64,000 nucleotides of DNA from assembly GCA_047974625.1 (NCBI GenBank), contig JBKECK010000045.1:62001-126000 (forward strand). Direction: 5' to 3'. This document shows positions 34,263 through 42,274 of the stretch, one piece after another. The notes below the pieces were generated by a model. That model was given only the letters and a program-made list of their open reading frames with translations. It did no database searches and was not told the DNA's origin. Source of the DNA: CADEDH01 sp047974625 (lineage in GTDB: Bacteria; Actinomycetota; Acidimicrobiia; Acidimicrobiales; SZUA-35). The translations under genes were made by a program, and so were the position numbers. The stretch's first letter is position 1; every line of letters begins with the position of its first letter.

Positions 34263-35056
34263 GCCCCTCCTCCGCCGGTGATGAACCGGTCGATCAGGCC
34301 GGCCAGGGCCTCGGGCTGCTCGATCTGGCCCCGCCGTCCGGCGCCGGCCAGCTCGGCGGCCGTGGCCGAATCGATGGTGGCGGCCAGGTTCTCGGCCTCG
34401 GCCCGGGCGTCGTCCTCGGTGGCCTCGCCCACCACGACCAGGACGGGAACCGGGATCTGGTCGGGGACCACCCAGGCCCGTTGGGCCCGGCGGGCGCCGA
34501 GGGTGGCCCGGGGGTCGGTCCGGACCCAGGCGGCGAACGCGGCCTTCATGGCCCGCTCGGCGGTGTCCGGCGCGTAACCGGTCTGGTCGAACTCCCGGCG
34601 GGCCCGGCCGGCGGTGATCATGGCCAGCCGGTCGATCTCGGGGTCGAGGGCGTCGCCGGTGACCAGGCGGCCCAGGGTGACCACGGCGTCCACGGTCTGC
34701 GGCGACCGGGAGGCGGTCTCGAGGGCGATGGCGGCGCCGAGCCCGTCCCCCACGGCCACCACCGGACCGAGCGACCACTGGCGCACCAGGTCGATCAGGT
34801 GGTCGGCCATGGCGGCCAGGGTGGGAAGGGCGTCGAGCGATCCGGACCGGCCGTGGCCGGGCTGGTCGTAGGCGAGGGGGCTGTGATCGGCGGCGAGCCG
34901 GTCGAGCAGGGGGGAGTAGATCCCGCAGCTCGACCCGGCGTCGTGGAGGCACACCACCACCCGGCCCTGGTCGTGGTCGGGTCCCGTTCCCGGCAAGGTG
35001 GTGGGGCCCCGGTGGTGAACGAGGGTGGCCACCTCGTCGACGGTGGCGTACTTCAT
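34259..35056 (-). CDS. Alpha/beta-hydrolase-fold protein without catalytic Ser and His
   Basis: 265 aa. Fold markers are clear: 'VVVCLHDAGSSCGIYSPLL' near 33, 'YDQPGHGRSG'. But the nucleophile elbow is 'VGDGLGAA': the Ser of GxSxG is Gly105, and the C-terminal 'GHFPHLEQPE'-type segment reads 'AGRRGQIEQPEAL' without the His. It is therefore probably a non-hydrolytic binding protein or a dead enzyme. First gene of the nine-gene operon running to 28143. ATG 35056 is preferred; a GTG two codons upstream (35062) is possible. Confidence 0.82.
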   Translation of the reverse strand: MKYATVDEVATLVHHRGPTTLPGTGPDHDQGRVVVCLHDAGSSCGIYSPLLDRLAADHSPLAYDQPGHGRSGSLDALPTLAAMADHLIDLVRQWSLGPVVAVGDGLGAAIALETASRSPQTVDAVVTLGRLVTGDALDPEIDRLAMITAGRARREFDQTGYAPDTAERAMKAAFAAWVRTDPRATLGARRAQRAWVVPDQIPVPVLVVVGEATEDDARAEAENLAATIDSATAAELAGAGRRGQIEQPEALAGLIDRFITGGGGA

Positions 35057-35118
35057 AGGCACTCGGTCGAACCTACTCCACCGTCACCGCCGAGCCGAAA
35101 ATGCCCCGGTCGGGAAGC

Positions 35119-35973
35119 TCAGGCGTCGAGTAGGGGGCGGAGCCGGTCGAGGCGCCGGTCGATCTCGTCGAGGTTGCGGCCGAACAGGCCGACCACCACC
35201 TGGTCGGCTCCGGCCGCGGCGTAGGCGGCCACGTGTTCCGGCTCCACCCGGTTGCGGCCGGGCGACACGGCGATCGACAGCTCGGCCCGGGTCCGGCCGG
35301 CGTCGGCCAGGAGGGGGTCGAGCCGTTCCAGCTTCTCGGCCAGGCCCTCCGGGGTCAGGTTGAAGCCGTACCAGCCGTCACCGAGGCGGGCCACCCGCCG
35401 GAGGGCGGGACCACTCTCCCCGCCGATGTAGACCGGCACCGGGGCCTGCACCGGTTTGGGGTTGGCCTGGGCGTTATCGATCCGGACCGTGTCGCCCCGG
35501 TGGGTCACCGGGTCGGGACCCCACATGGCCCGCATGACCCCGATGTACTCGTCGCACAGGCGGCCCCGGGCCGAGAAGTCCACCCCGAGGGCGTCGAACT
35601 CCTCGGCCAGCCAGCCGACCCCCACCCCGAGATCGACCCGGCCGCCCGAGAGGTAGTCGAGGTCGGCGACCAGACGGGCGGTGTAGACGGGCTGGCGCTG
35701 GGGCACCAGACAGATGCCGGTGGCCAGCCGGAGGGTGGTGGTGTGGGCGGCGATGAAGGTGAGGGCGCTGAACGGATCGAGCACCCCGTCCGGGTCGCCG
35801 GGGACCCGCCCGTCTTCGGCGTAGGGGTAGTCGGACGCGTACTCGGGGAAGAACAGGACGTGCTCGGGCACCCAGACCGTGGAGAAGCCGGCGGCCTCGA
35901 TCCGCTGGGCGGTGCCGATGATCTGTTCCACCGGGGTGTGGTGGGAGAAGGCAGTCGTGATCCCGATGTCCAT
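35119..35973 (-). CDS. LLM-class F420-dependent oxidoreductase (TIGR03619-like)
   Basis: 284 aa. Seen: 'MDIGITTAF', 'VWVPEHVLFFPEYAS', 'LSGGRVDLGVGVGWLAEEF', 'PVYIGGESGPALRRVARLGDGWYGF' spread over about 165-195. The core is typical of F420-dependent family members. ATG at 35973 fits homologues, but a TTG at 36000 would overlap the upstream SDR stop by 4 bases (TTGA), the habit of this genome; the longer form adds nine residues. In operon with the SDR at 35997. Confidence 0.87.
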   Translation of the reverse strand: MDIGITTAFSHHTPVEQIIGTAQRIEAAGFSTVWVPEHVLFFPEYASDYPYAEDGRVPGDPDGVLDPFSALTFIAAHTTTLRLATGICLVPQRQPVYTARLVADLDYLSGGRVDLGVGVGWLAEEFDALGVDFSARGRLCDEYIGVMRAMWGPDPVTHRGDTVRIDNAQANPKPVQAPVPVYIGGESGPALRRVARLGDGWYGFNLTPEGLAEKLERLDPLLADAGRTRAELSIAVSPGRNRVEPEHVAAYAAAGADQVVVGLFGRNLDEIDRRLDRLRPLLDA

Positions 35974-35996
35974 GTCGAGACCGTAGTGCCGCCAAT

Positions 35997-36803
35997 TCAA
36001 CGATCAGTGAATCCGGTCGACCCGTCGCCCAGCTCGGGGAGGGCGACCGGTCGGGCGGAGATGTTGGCCATGCCGCCGTCGACGGCAATGGTCTCGCCGG
36101 TGACGTAGCGGGAGGCGTCGGAGGCCAGGAAGAGGACCACGTCCGCGATGTCGTCGGCGTCGCCCCATCGCTTCAGCGGGACCTGGGCGGCCAGGTCCTC
36201 GATCAGGCCGGGAACGGTGTTGCGGCTCTCCTCCCAGATGGCGGTGGTGATGATGCCGGGAGCGATGGAGTTGACCCGGATCCGGTCGGGGCCCCAGTCG
36301 GCGGCCAACGCCCGGGTCATGGCGTCCACCGCCCCCTTCGTGCCGGCGTAGGCGACCCGGCCGAGGGGGCCGTGGAGGCCGGCGATGGAGGAGATGTTGA
36401 CCACCGATCCCCCACCCCGGGCCTTCATCGACGGAGCGAGGCCGACGGTGAGCATGACCAGGGACCGCACGTTGAGGGCGAACACGGTGTCGACGTCGTC
36501 CTCGGTGAGCTGGTCGGGGGTCCGCCGCATCGGGATCCCGGCGTTGTTAACCAGGATGTCCACGCCGTCGACGGTGTCGAGCACGGCGGTGGCCAGGTCG
36601 GTCCCGGCCCGGGCCCGACCCAGATCGGCCGGCAGGATCACCGGGTCGTGGTCGAGGCCGGCCGCCACCCGCTCCAGGTCCTCTACGGTGCGGCCGCTCA
36701 GCACCACCCGGGCTCCGGCCCGGTCGAGGGCCCGGGCGGCCGCCTCCCCGATACCACGGCTGGCCCCGGTCACGACCGCGATGCGGTTGGTCAGGTCGAA
36801 CAT
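35997..36803 (-). CDS. Short-chain dehydrogenase/reductase (SDR)
   Basis: 268 aa. Seen: 'VVTGASRGIGEAAARAL' near residue 10, 'GRTVEDLERV' (Arg after beta-2, NADP preference), NNAG, the catalytic 'NISSIAGLHGPLGRVAYAGTKG' set of Ser, Tyr and Lys around 145-167, and 'DGGMANIS' at the family end. First of a two-gene unit with the LLM oxidoreductase; divergent from the kinase-fold gene at 36950. Confidence 0.9.
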   Translation of the reverse strand: MFDLTNRIAVVTGASRGIGEAAARALDRAGARVVLSGRTVEDLERVAAGLDHDPVILPADLGRARAGTDLATAVLDTVDGVDILVNNAGIPMRRTPDQLTEDDVDTVFALNVRSLVMLTVGLAPSMKARGGGSVVNISSIAGLHGPLGRVAYAGTKGAVDAMTRALAADWGPDRIRVNSIAPGIITTAIWEESRNTVPGLIEDLAAQVPLKRWGDADDIADVVLFLASDASRYVTGETIAVDGGMANISARPVALPELGDGSTGFTDR

Positions 36804-36949
36804 GACCGCAGCCTAGTGACGACGGGCACGGGCCGCCGCCTGTTGGAGCCCCGGGGACCCGGGCGCCTACCCTGATGGGTGACGGGTGTGACAGCCTGTC
36901 GTCGCCCACCCGGCCGCGTCGCCGGGCTCGGGCCACCGAAGGGGGAACG

Positions 36950-38050
36950 ATGACCGTGACCGGAACGCGGGGCGTGCTCGGCGACCCGAGCGCACTCGAC
37001 GCCACCTGGCTGACCGCCGTGCTCGAGCCGGCCGGAGTGGCCCGGGGGGCGCAGGTGGTGGCGGCCGGGCCGGTCAGCTTCGTCGGTACCGGCCAGATGG
37101 CCCGCAACGTGCGGGTGCCGCTCCGGTGGGACGGGGTCGAGGACGGCCATCGACGCCCGGCCAGTCTGATCGCCAAGCTGCCCACCGACGATGCCCCGAC
37201 CCGCCGGTACAGCTTCGACCGGGGCTCCTACTTCAAGGAGTACTACTTCTACACCGAGCTGCGGCCCACTGTCGGTATCCAGACCCCGGAGGTCTGGATG
37301 GCCTACTACGACGACGCCGTGCCCGATTTCGCCTTCATCATGGAGGACCTGTCCGGTTCGGCCCAGGGCGACCAGTTCCGGGGCCTCACCGTCGACGAGG
37401 CCGCCCTGGCCGTCGACCAGGCCGTGGCCCTCCACGCCCCCCGCTGGGGCGATCCCGCCCTGGCCGTCCTGCTCGGGGGGAACACCGAGGCGGAGGCGGC
37501 CGCCGAACTGGCCCGGGTCTACGCCGCCTCGGTCGAACCCGCCCTGGCCCGTCTCGCCCCCCTGGCCGACGAGGTGTCGGTCGAGCTGGCCCGCCGCCTC
37601 ACCCCGGGGGTCGAGGCCTGGGGGGTGGGCCTGGGTACGCCCCGGACCCTGGCCCACATGGACTTCCGGCCCGACAACCTGCTGTTCGGGGTCGAGGCGG
37701 GGGCCCCACCCGTGGTGGTCGTCGACTGGCAGACCATCGCCTACCAGATCGGCGTCACCGACGTCGCCTACCTGATCGGCGGCGGGTTCGAACCCGCCGA
37801 ACGGGCCGTGGTGGAGCGGGCCCTGGTCGACGCTTACCACGCCGGGCTGGCCGCGGCCGGCGTGCCCGGCTACGACGCCGACACCTGCTGGCGGGACTAC
37901 CGGCTGGCCAGCGTTTGGGGAGTGGTCATGAGCATCATCGCCACCGTCCTCGCCGAGCAGACCGAACGGGGCGACCGGATGTTGGCAACCATGCTCCGGC
38001 GTCACGCCCACCACGCCATCGATCTCGACGCCCTGGAGCTCCTGGGGTGA
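36950..38050 (+). CDS. Aminoglycoside phosphotransferase-fold (APH/EcKinase-like) protein
   Basis: 366 aa kinase-like protein. Seen: 'SFVGTGQMARNVRVPL' as a glycine-rich nucleotide loop, a Lys in 'ASLIAKLPTDD', the catalytic loop 'LAHMDFRPDNLLF' (HxDxxxxN) and the metal 'VVVDWQTIAYQIGVTDVAYL'. Relatives include ACAD10/11-type and ecdysteroid kinase-like enzymes that phosphorylate alcohols. ATG 36950 has GAAGGGGGA upstream. Its stop overlaps the isomerase-like gene by GTGA, so it may act on the same small alcohol, for example a terpene alcohol; that is only inference. Confidence 0.83.
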   Translation: MTVTGTRGVLGDPSALDATWLTAVLEPAGVARGAQVVAAGPVSFVGTGQMARNVRVPLRWDGVEDGHRRPASLIAKLPTDDAPTRRYSFDRGSYFKEYYFYTELRPTVGIQTPEVWMAYYDDAVPDFAFIMEDLSGSAQGDQFRGLTVDEAALAVDQAVALHAPRWGDPALAVLLGGNTEAEAAAELARVYAASVEPALARLAPLADEVSVELARRLTPGVEAWGVGLGTPRTLAHMDFRPDNLLFGVEAGAPPVVVVDWQTIAYQIGVTDVAYLIGGGFEPAERAVVERALVDAYHAGLAAAGVPGYDADTCWRDYRLASVWGVVMSIIATVLAEQTERGDRMLATMLRRHAHHAIDLDALELLG

Positions 38051-40086
38051 CCGTCACCGTGTCGCCGCCCGAGGCCGCGTCGGTGCCGATGCTGCTGCCG
38101 GAGCACACCCCCCGACTGGGCCCGAAGAGCCGCCGCCTCCTGGCCCGCCTGGTGGCCGGACTCATGGGCGTCCAACTGGTGGCGGCGGTTCTGATCTTCG
38201 TCGTGGGTGGTGCCGCGGCCACCGCCGCCGGTGCCTCCCTAGTCTTCCCCGGGGCCGGATTCCTCTACGTGGCCTGGCCTCTCGCCTTCGTCGTCACCCT
38301 CGGGGCCGTGCTGGTGGCCCTGGTGTTGTGGTGGGGGGTCAGCGCCCACCTCGCCATCCCCCTGGTCTGGCTGGTCAGCGCCGTCGTCCCCGCCCTGCTG
38401 GGTCCCGACGGTCCCCGCCTGTGGGCCGAGCGGGGCGCCACCTGGGGTTGGGCGGTCCCGGTGGCCTACCTGCTCCTGGCCACCACCGTGGCCGTCGGGT
38501 TCAGCCGGGCCGAGCGGTCGTACCGGGCGAAACGGGCCGTCGTGGCCGACCTCAACGCCTACCTGGCCGACACCACCGTCCCGGAACCGGTCCGGATCGT
38601 GCGCCCGCCCGACCCCACCGACATCGAACTGCTGCGCTGGGTCTACGACCTGGCCAACCAGCCCGACGACGGGCTCGACGGGCTCGACTGGGGGGACCAG
38701 TTCCACTCCGGCACCCAGCTCCGCTACCAGCTCAACGCCCTGTGCTGGGGGTTGAGCTGCTACGCGGCCAACTTCGTGCCCAACGCCCTCCCCCAGGCCG
38801 AGGACGCCCTGGCCCGCCTGGTCCACAAGCACACCGACCTGCGGGTCTGGCGCTACTGGCGGACCCTGAACGTGCTCGGCAACTTCGATCCCGACCCGGA
38901 TCCGATCCGCCGGGACAACATCATGTTCTCCGGCTTCCTGGGCGACGTGCTCAACGTGTACGAGGCGGCCACCGGCTCGACCCGGTTCGACCAGCCGGGT
39001 TCCCTCACCTTCGTGTGGACCGACGGGCGCACCTTCCCCTACGACCATCACCGCATCGCCGAGGCGGTGGAGCGGAACTTCCGGCGCAGCCGCCTCGGTT
39101 TCTTCGCCTGCGAGCCGGGCTGGTCGTTCACCGTGTGCAACGTGATGGGGGCCCAGACCCTGTGCGGTCACGACCGACTCCACGGCACCGACGCCTGGGA
39201 CGGGGTACGGCCCCGGTGGCGGGAGACCCTCGACCAGGAGTACCTGACCCCCGACGGGTCGTACGCCCACATCAGGTCGAGCCTGGTCGGCCTGTCGTGG
39301 GACACCGGCGAGGTGCCGGGCGGGCACTACCTGGCCGCCGGTTCGAACCGGTTCGCCGACATCCTGCCCGACCACGCCCGGCGGGCGGTGGCCCTCGAAC
39401 GGCGTCGGGCCACCCCCCGGTTGGGGGCCCTGGCCGCCCGGGTGACCGACGGCCGGCTCGACCTGGAACTGCCGGCCACCCTGGAACGCAACCGGGCCCG
39501 CCGCAGCGCCCTGGCCGCCTGGAACGGGGTGATCGGTGGGGCCCGGATGCTGGGCGAGGTCGATCTCGCCCTGGCCGCCCTCGACGCCTCGGCCCGCCAG
39601 TGCTCCACGGGTACGTCGTGGCCGGACCGCCCGCTCGACTCGGGGATCCCGGGGCTCGCCGGACACCTGATCGTCCGCTGGTCGATGCCGTTGGGAACCG
39701 CCGACCTGAGCATCCGGGGCTACGTGGAGGCCGAGGGGCCCCGGGTGGTGGCCTGGCCGTGGGACGAGGTGATGGTTACCGAGGCCCGGTCGGCCGATGG
39801 GGTCGTCCTCGACCTCGGGGTCGCCCCCCGCCGTGCTCCCGACTGCGCCGGCGGGCCCGGACGGGTCACCCTCCAGCTCGACCGTCTTCGGCCCGGGGCC
39901 GGGTACACGGTGGTGGCCGCCGACGCTGACGCCGCCACGGATACTGGTACTGGCGGCCCGTCGCCGACCGTCATCACCGCGGACGCCTCGGGTCGGGCCG
40001 ACCTGGTCGTGGCCGTGCCCGGGCCGATCCGGCTCCGGCTCGCCCCCGAGCCCGATCCGGCGGTGGTGGACGGGGCCGGGTCGTGA
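38047..40086 (+). CDS. Membrane-anchored linalool isomerase / linalool dehydratase-isomerase-like protein
   Basis: 679 aa. About four transmembrane helices (34-54, 68-90, 98-118, 134-152), then a soluble domain homologous to linalool dehydratase-isomerase (LDI) of Castellaniella: 'RVWRYW', 'DPIRRDNIM', 'CEPGWSFTVCN' and 'DRLHGTD' match LDI positions. The two LDI active-site cysteines are kept (Cys355, Cys364, nine apart). LDI His129 is Phe297 here. A C-terminal beta-rich extension follows 600. The order, membrane domain plus LDI domain, is that of the 4-helix linalool isomerase of Thauera linaloolentis (linalool/geraniol interconversion). GTG start overlaps the kinase-fold gene; its stop overlaps the 51-aa ORF by GTGA. 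Reaction inferred. Confidence 0.82.
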   Translation: MTVTVSPPEAASVPMLLPEHTPRLGPKSRRLLARLVAGLMGVQLVAAVLIFVVGGAAATAAGASLVFPGAGFLYVAWPLAFVVTLGAVLVALVLWWGVSAHLAIPLVWLVSAVVPALLGPDGPRLWAERGATWGWAVPVAYLLLATTVAVGFSRAERSYRAKRAVVADLNAYLADTTVPEPVRIVRPPDPTDIELLRWVYDLANQPDDGLDGLDWGDQFHSGTQLRYQLNALCWGLSCYAANFVPNALPQAEDALARLVHKHTDLRVWRYWRTLNVLGNFDPDPDPIRRDNIMFSGFLGDVLNVYEAATGSTRFDQPGSLTFVWTDGRTFPYDHHRIAEAVERNFRRSRLGFFACEPGWSFTVCNVMGAQTLCGHDRLHGTDAWDGVRPRWRETLDQEYLTPDGSYAHIRSSLVGLSWDTGEVPGGHYLAAGSNRFADILPDHARRAVALERRRATPRLGALAARVTDGRLDLELPATLERNRARRSALAAWNGVIGGARMLGEVDLALAALDASARQCSTGTSWPDRPLDSGIPGLAGHLIVRWSMPLGTADLSIRGYVEAEGPRVVAWPWDEVMVTEARSADGVVLDLGVAPRRAPDCAGGPGRVTLQLDRLRPGAGYTVVAADADAATDTGTGGPSPTVITADASGRADLVVAVPGPIRLRLAPEPDPAVVDGAGS

Positions 40087-40238
40087 TCGTGAACTGCAAC
40101 CAGATGTGGACCCGGCTGGTCGGGGCCGTCTACCGGCTGCGGGGGCGCCCCGTGCTCACCAGCACCCCGCCACCACTGGGCCCGGCCCGGAGCGGGCCGG
40201 CGGCCTCGTCGTCGGCCACCTCGGAACTCCCCCGGTGA
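40083..40238 (+). CDS. Small 51-aa protein between the isomerase-like gene and its paralogue
   Basis: No family recognised. The reading frame starts with GTG at 40083, overlapping the upstream stop by 4 bases (GTGA), and ends with TGA at 40236-40238, sharing one base with the ATG of the next gene (TGATG). Both junctions are the translational-coupling type used throughout this window, the main reason to believe it is translated. The N-terminal part contains 'MWTRLVGAVYRLRGRP', possibly a short amphipathic helix; the rest is Pro/Ser/Ala-rich. It might simply re-start ribosomes towards 40238. Confidence 0.5.
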   Translation: MIVNCNQMWTRLVGAVYRLRGRPVLTSTPPPLGPARSGPAASSSATSELPR

Positions 40239-41527
40239 TGGCGGGCCGGGGCCGGGTCCGGGGGTGGTTGATCCCCCTCGCCCTGGCGGCCGTGCCCGCC
40301 CTGTTGGTGGTGGGCCTCGGGCACACCGGGGTGCACATGGCCCGCAGCATCCTGATCCCGGGGGCCGGGCTGTACGACGAGCGGCCCCTGGTGGGTGCCG
40401 GATGCACGCTGGCGGCCACCGCGGCCACCGTGGCCTGGATCCGGTGGGGCCTCGACTGGTTGCTGGCCGCGGTGGTGGTGGGGTCGGTGGCCGTCACCGG
40501 GATCCTCACCGCCGGGCTGGTCCACCCGGCCGACCCCGCCGTCGGCACGATCGGGGCCGCCCCGGCCGCCGCCGCCCACGAGTTCCCCCTGGTCATCCTG
40601 GTGTTCGGGGCCGTTGGTTGGGCCCGGTCCGTGGTCCGGTCCCGGGGGCCGGTCCGGCGCCGCCACCACCACCACGACGCCACCGCCCCGGCCACCCCGG
40701 CGGCCGGGTTGGCCCGCCTCGACCGTCTCGCCCCCGTCGACCGGTGCCGAGCGGCCGCGGTGGCTGCGATGGCCGCGAGCGTCCGGCCGTGGCCACCGGC
40801 CACGGAGGCGGCCGTCATCGCCGCCCTCGACGATCCGGCCGTCACCACGCGGGCCCGCCGGGTGGGGCTGGCCGCCCGGGCCCGGCGGGGCGGGGACCCC
40901 CTGCGGGTCGACCACGCCCACACCCGGGCCGCGTTGGCCGGATGGGGGCGCCTCGACCCTCACCAGCTGGCCCGGTTCGAGCGGGACCTCCGGCGGAGTC
41001 GGTTCGGGGCGCCGGCCAGCGAACCGGGCTGGGTCCGCCTCCTCGACGGGACCCTGGCCGCCCTGGCCCTGTCCGACCCGACCGGACGGTGGCGGGCCAC
41101 GATGGCCGGTCCGCTCCGGCTGCGCCGGGGTCACCGGCCGGCCTGGGTGTGGACACCGCTCGGGGGGGCCGCGGGGCGGGCCGACACCTGGGAGCACGCG
41201 GCCGCCACCGCCCTCGCCTTCCGGGCCGGTTGGATCACCGCCACCGACTGGGAGGCCCTCCGGCCCCTGGCCCTCGGCGCCACCGCCCGGGCCACCGGCC
41301 GACGCCACGATCTGCGGCTCATCGCCGCCGGCCGGGTCTGGGCCGCAGCGGTGGGCGACCACGAGGCCACCGCCCTGCTCGCCCGGCGGAGGGTCACCGC
41401 CGACCCCCTGGCCGCCGCCCTCGCCGCCCTGGCCGCCCCCGGGTCACCGACCGGGGGCGGCCCGGTGGTCGGGGGCGACGGACGGCACGTGCCCGTCGTC
41501 TCGAAGCCCATGGGTGGGGGCCGCTAG
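40238..41527 (+). CDS. Degenerate paralogue of the linalool isomerase-like protein
   Basis: 429 aa. The membrane part (helices about 9-28, 50-68, 72-94, 115-130) shares 'SILIPGAG' with 'SLVFPGAG' of the upstream protein. The soluble part contains 'DLRRSRFGAPASEPGWVRLLD', split over about 247-268, which aligns with 'RRSRLGFFACEPGWSFTVC' upstream: both active-site cysteines are changed, the first to Ser and the second to Asp, and the DRLHGTD motif is lost. A HHHH run follows the last helix. It is probably catalytically inactive, perhaps a partner or regulatory subunit. Start by TGATG overlap with the 51-aa ORF. Confidence 0.7.
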   Translation: MAGRGRVRGWLIPLALAAVPALLVVGLGHTGVHMARSILIPGAGLYDERPLVGAGCTLAATAATVAWIRWGLDWLLAAVVVGSVAVTGILTAGLVHPADPAVGTIGAAPAAAAHEFPLVILVFGAVGWARSVVRSRGPVRRRHHHHDATAPATPAAGLARLDRLAPVDRCRAAAVAAMAASVRPWPPATEAAVIAALDDPAVTTRARRVGLAARARRGGDPLRVDHAHTRAALAGWGRLDPHQLARFERDLRRSRFGAPASEPGWVRLLDGTLAALALSDPTGRWRATMAGPLRLRRGHRPAWVWTPLGGAAGRADTWEHAAATALAFRAGWITATDWEALRPLALGATARATGRRHDLRLIAAGRVWAAAVGDHEATALLARRRVTADPLAAALAALAAPGSPTGGGPVVGGDGRHVPVVSKPMGGGR

Positions 41528-41530
41528 GGT
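41525..41530 (+). promoter_or_regulatory. -10 element TAGGGT overlapping a stop codon
   Basis: TAGGGT fits TANNNT; its first three bases are the TAG stop of the upstream gene. It lies six bases before the GTG at 41537, as expected for a leaderless transcript starting at that codon. Confidence 0.5.
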
Positions 41531-41536
41531 CGCGCC

Positions 41537-42235
41537 GTGAACATGAAGGCCGAAGACCCCGACGCGGTCCCCGTCCGCCCCGCCGCCACCGTGATCCCCC
41601 TGCGGGACGGCCCCGGTGGGCTCGAGGTGCTGGTGGTGCGGCGCGACGAGGGCCTGGCCTTCCACGGTGGCTCCTGGGTGTTCCCCGGGGGTCGGGTCGA
41701 CGACCACGAGCTGGCCGCCGCCGCCGACGATCTCGCCGCGGCCCGGCTGGCCGCCGTGCGGGAGGCCCACGAGGAGGCGGGCCTGGTCATCGACGCCGAC
41801 CAGCTCGTCACCCTGTCGCACTGGACCACCCCGCTGGGGCGGAACCGGCGGTTCGCCACCTGGTTCTTCGTGGTGCCCGCCCCCGACGGTGAGGTGGTGA
41901 TCGACGACGGCGAGATCCGGGCCTACGAATGGCACACCATCGCCTCGGCCCTCGACGGCTGCCGCAACGGCACCGTGAACCTGGCCGCCCCCACCTACGT
42001 GAGCCTCCTGCGGCTCCTGCCCCACACCACCGTCGCCGAGGCCCTGGGGGCCACCGCGTCCCGGCCCGACGAGGTGTTCCTGCCCCGCCTCCGGCGCGAC
42101 GGCGAGACCATCTACTCGGTCTACCAGGAGGATCCCGCCTACGAATCCGGCGACCTGGCCGCCCCCGGCGCCCGCCACCGGATGATGATGCTGGACGTCG
42201 GCTACGAGTACATCAACGAGATCAGCACGGACTGA
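41537..42235 (+). CDS. Nudix hydrolase
   Basis: 232 aa. Seen: an incomplete-looking but functional-length Nudix box, 'GGRVDDHEL' followed after an insertion by 'AVREAHEEAGLVID' (REAxEExG, residues about 55-90), and 'HWTTPLGRNRRFATWFFV' as in NUDT19/NUDT7-like CoA-ester diphosphatases. It hydrolyses a nucleoside diphosphate linked to X, perhaps CoA or acyl-CoA. GTG 41537 is chosen for its -10 spacing; ATG 41543 is the alternative. It is 39 bases from the nitronate monooxygenase gene. Confidence 0.88.
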   Translation: MNMKAEDPDAVPVRPAATVIPLRDGPGGLEVLVVRRDEGLAFHGGSWVFPGGRVDDHELAAAADDLAAARLAAVREAHEEAGLVIDADQLVTLSHWTTPLGRNRRFATWFFVVPAPDGEVVIDDGEIRAYEWHTIASALDGCRNGTVNLAAPTYVSLLRLLPHTTVAEALGATASRPDEVFLPRLRRDGETIYSVYQEDPAYESGDLAAPGARHRMMMLDVGYEYINEISTD

Positions 42236-42274
42236 TCAACGACAGAGCAGACCACCAACCTTGGGGAGCACCCA

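Noticed and set aside
36875..36949. Upstream ATG at 36875 as the start of the kinase-fold gene.
   Set aside because: It adds 25 low-quality residues and has a -10-like TACCCT directly abutting it; ATG 36950 has a good ribosome-binding site and the expected N-terminus.
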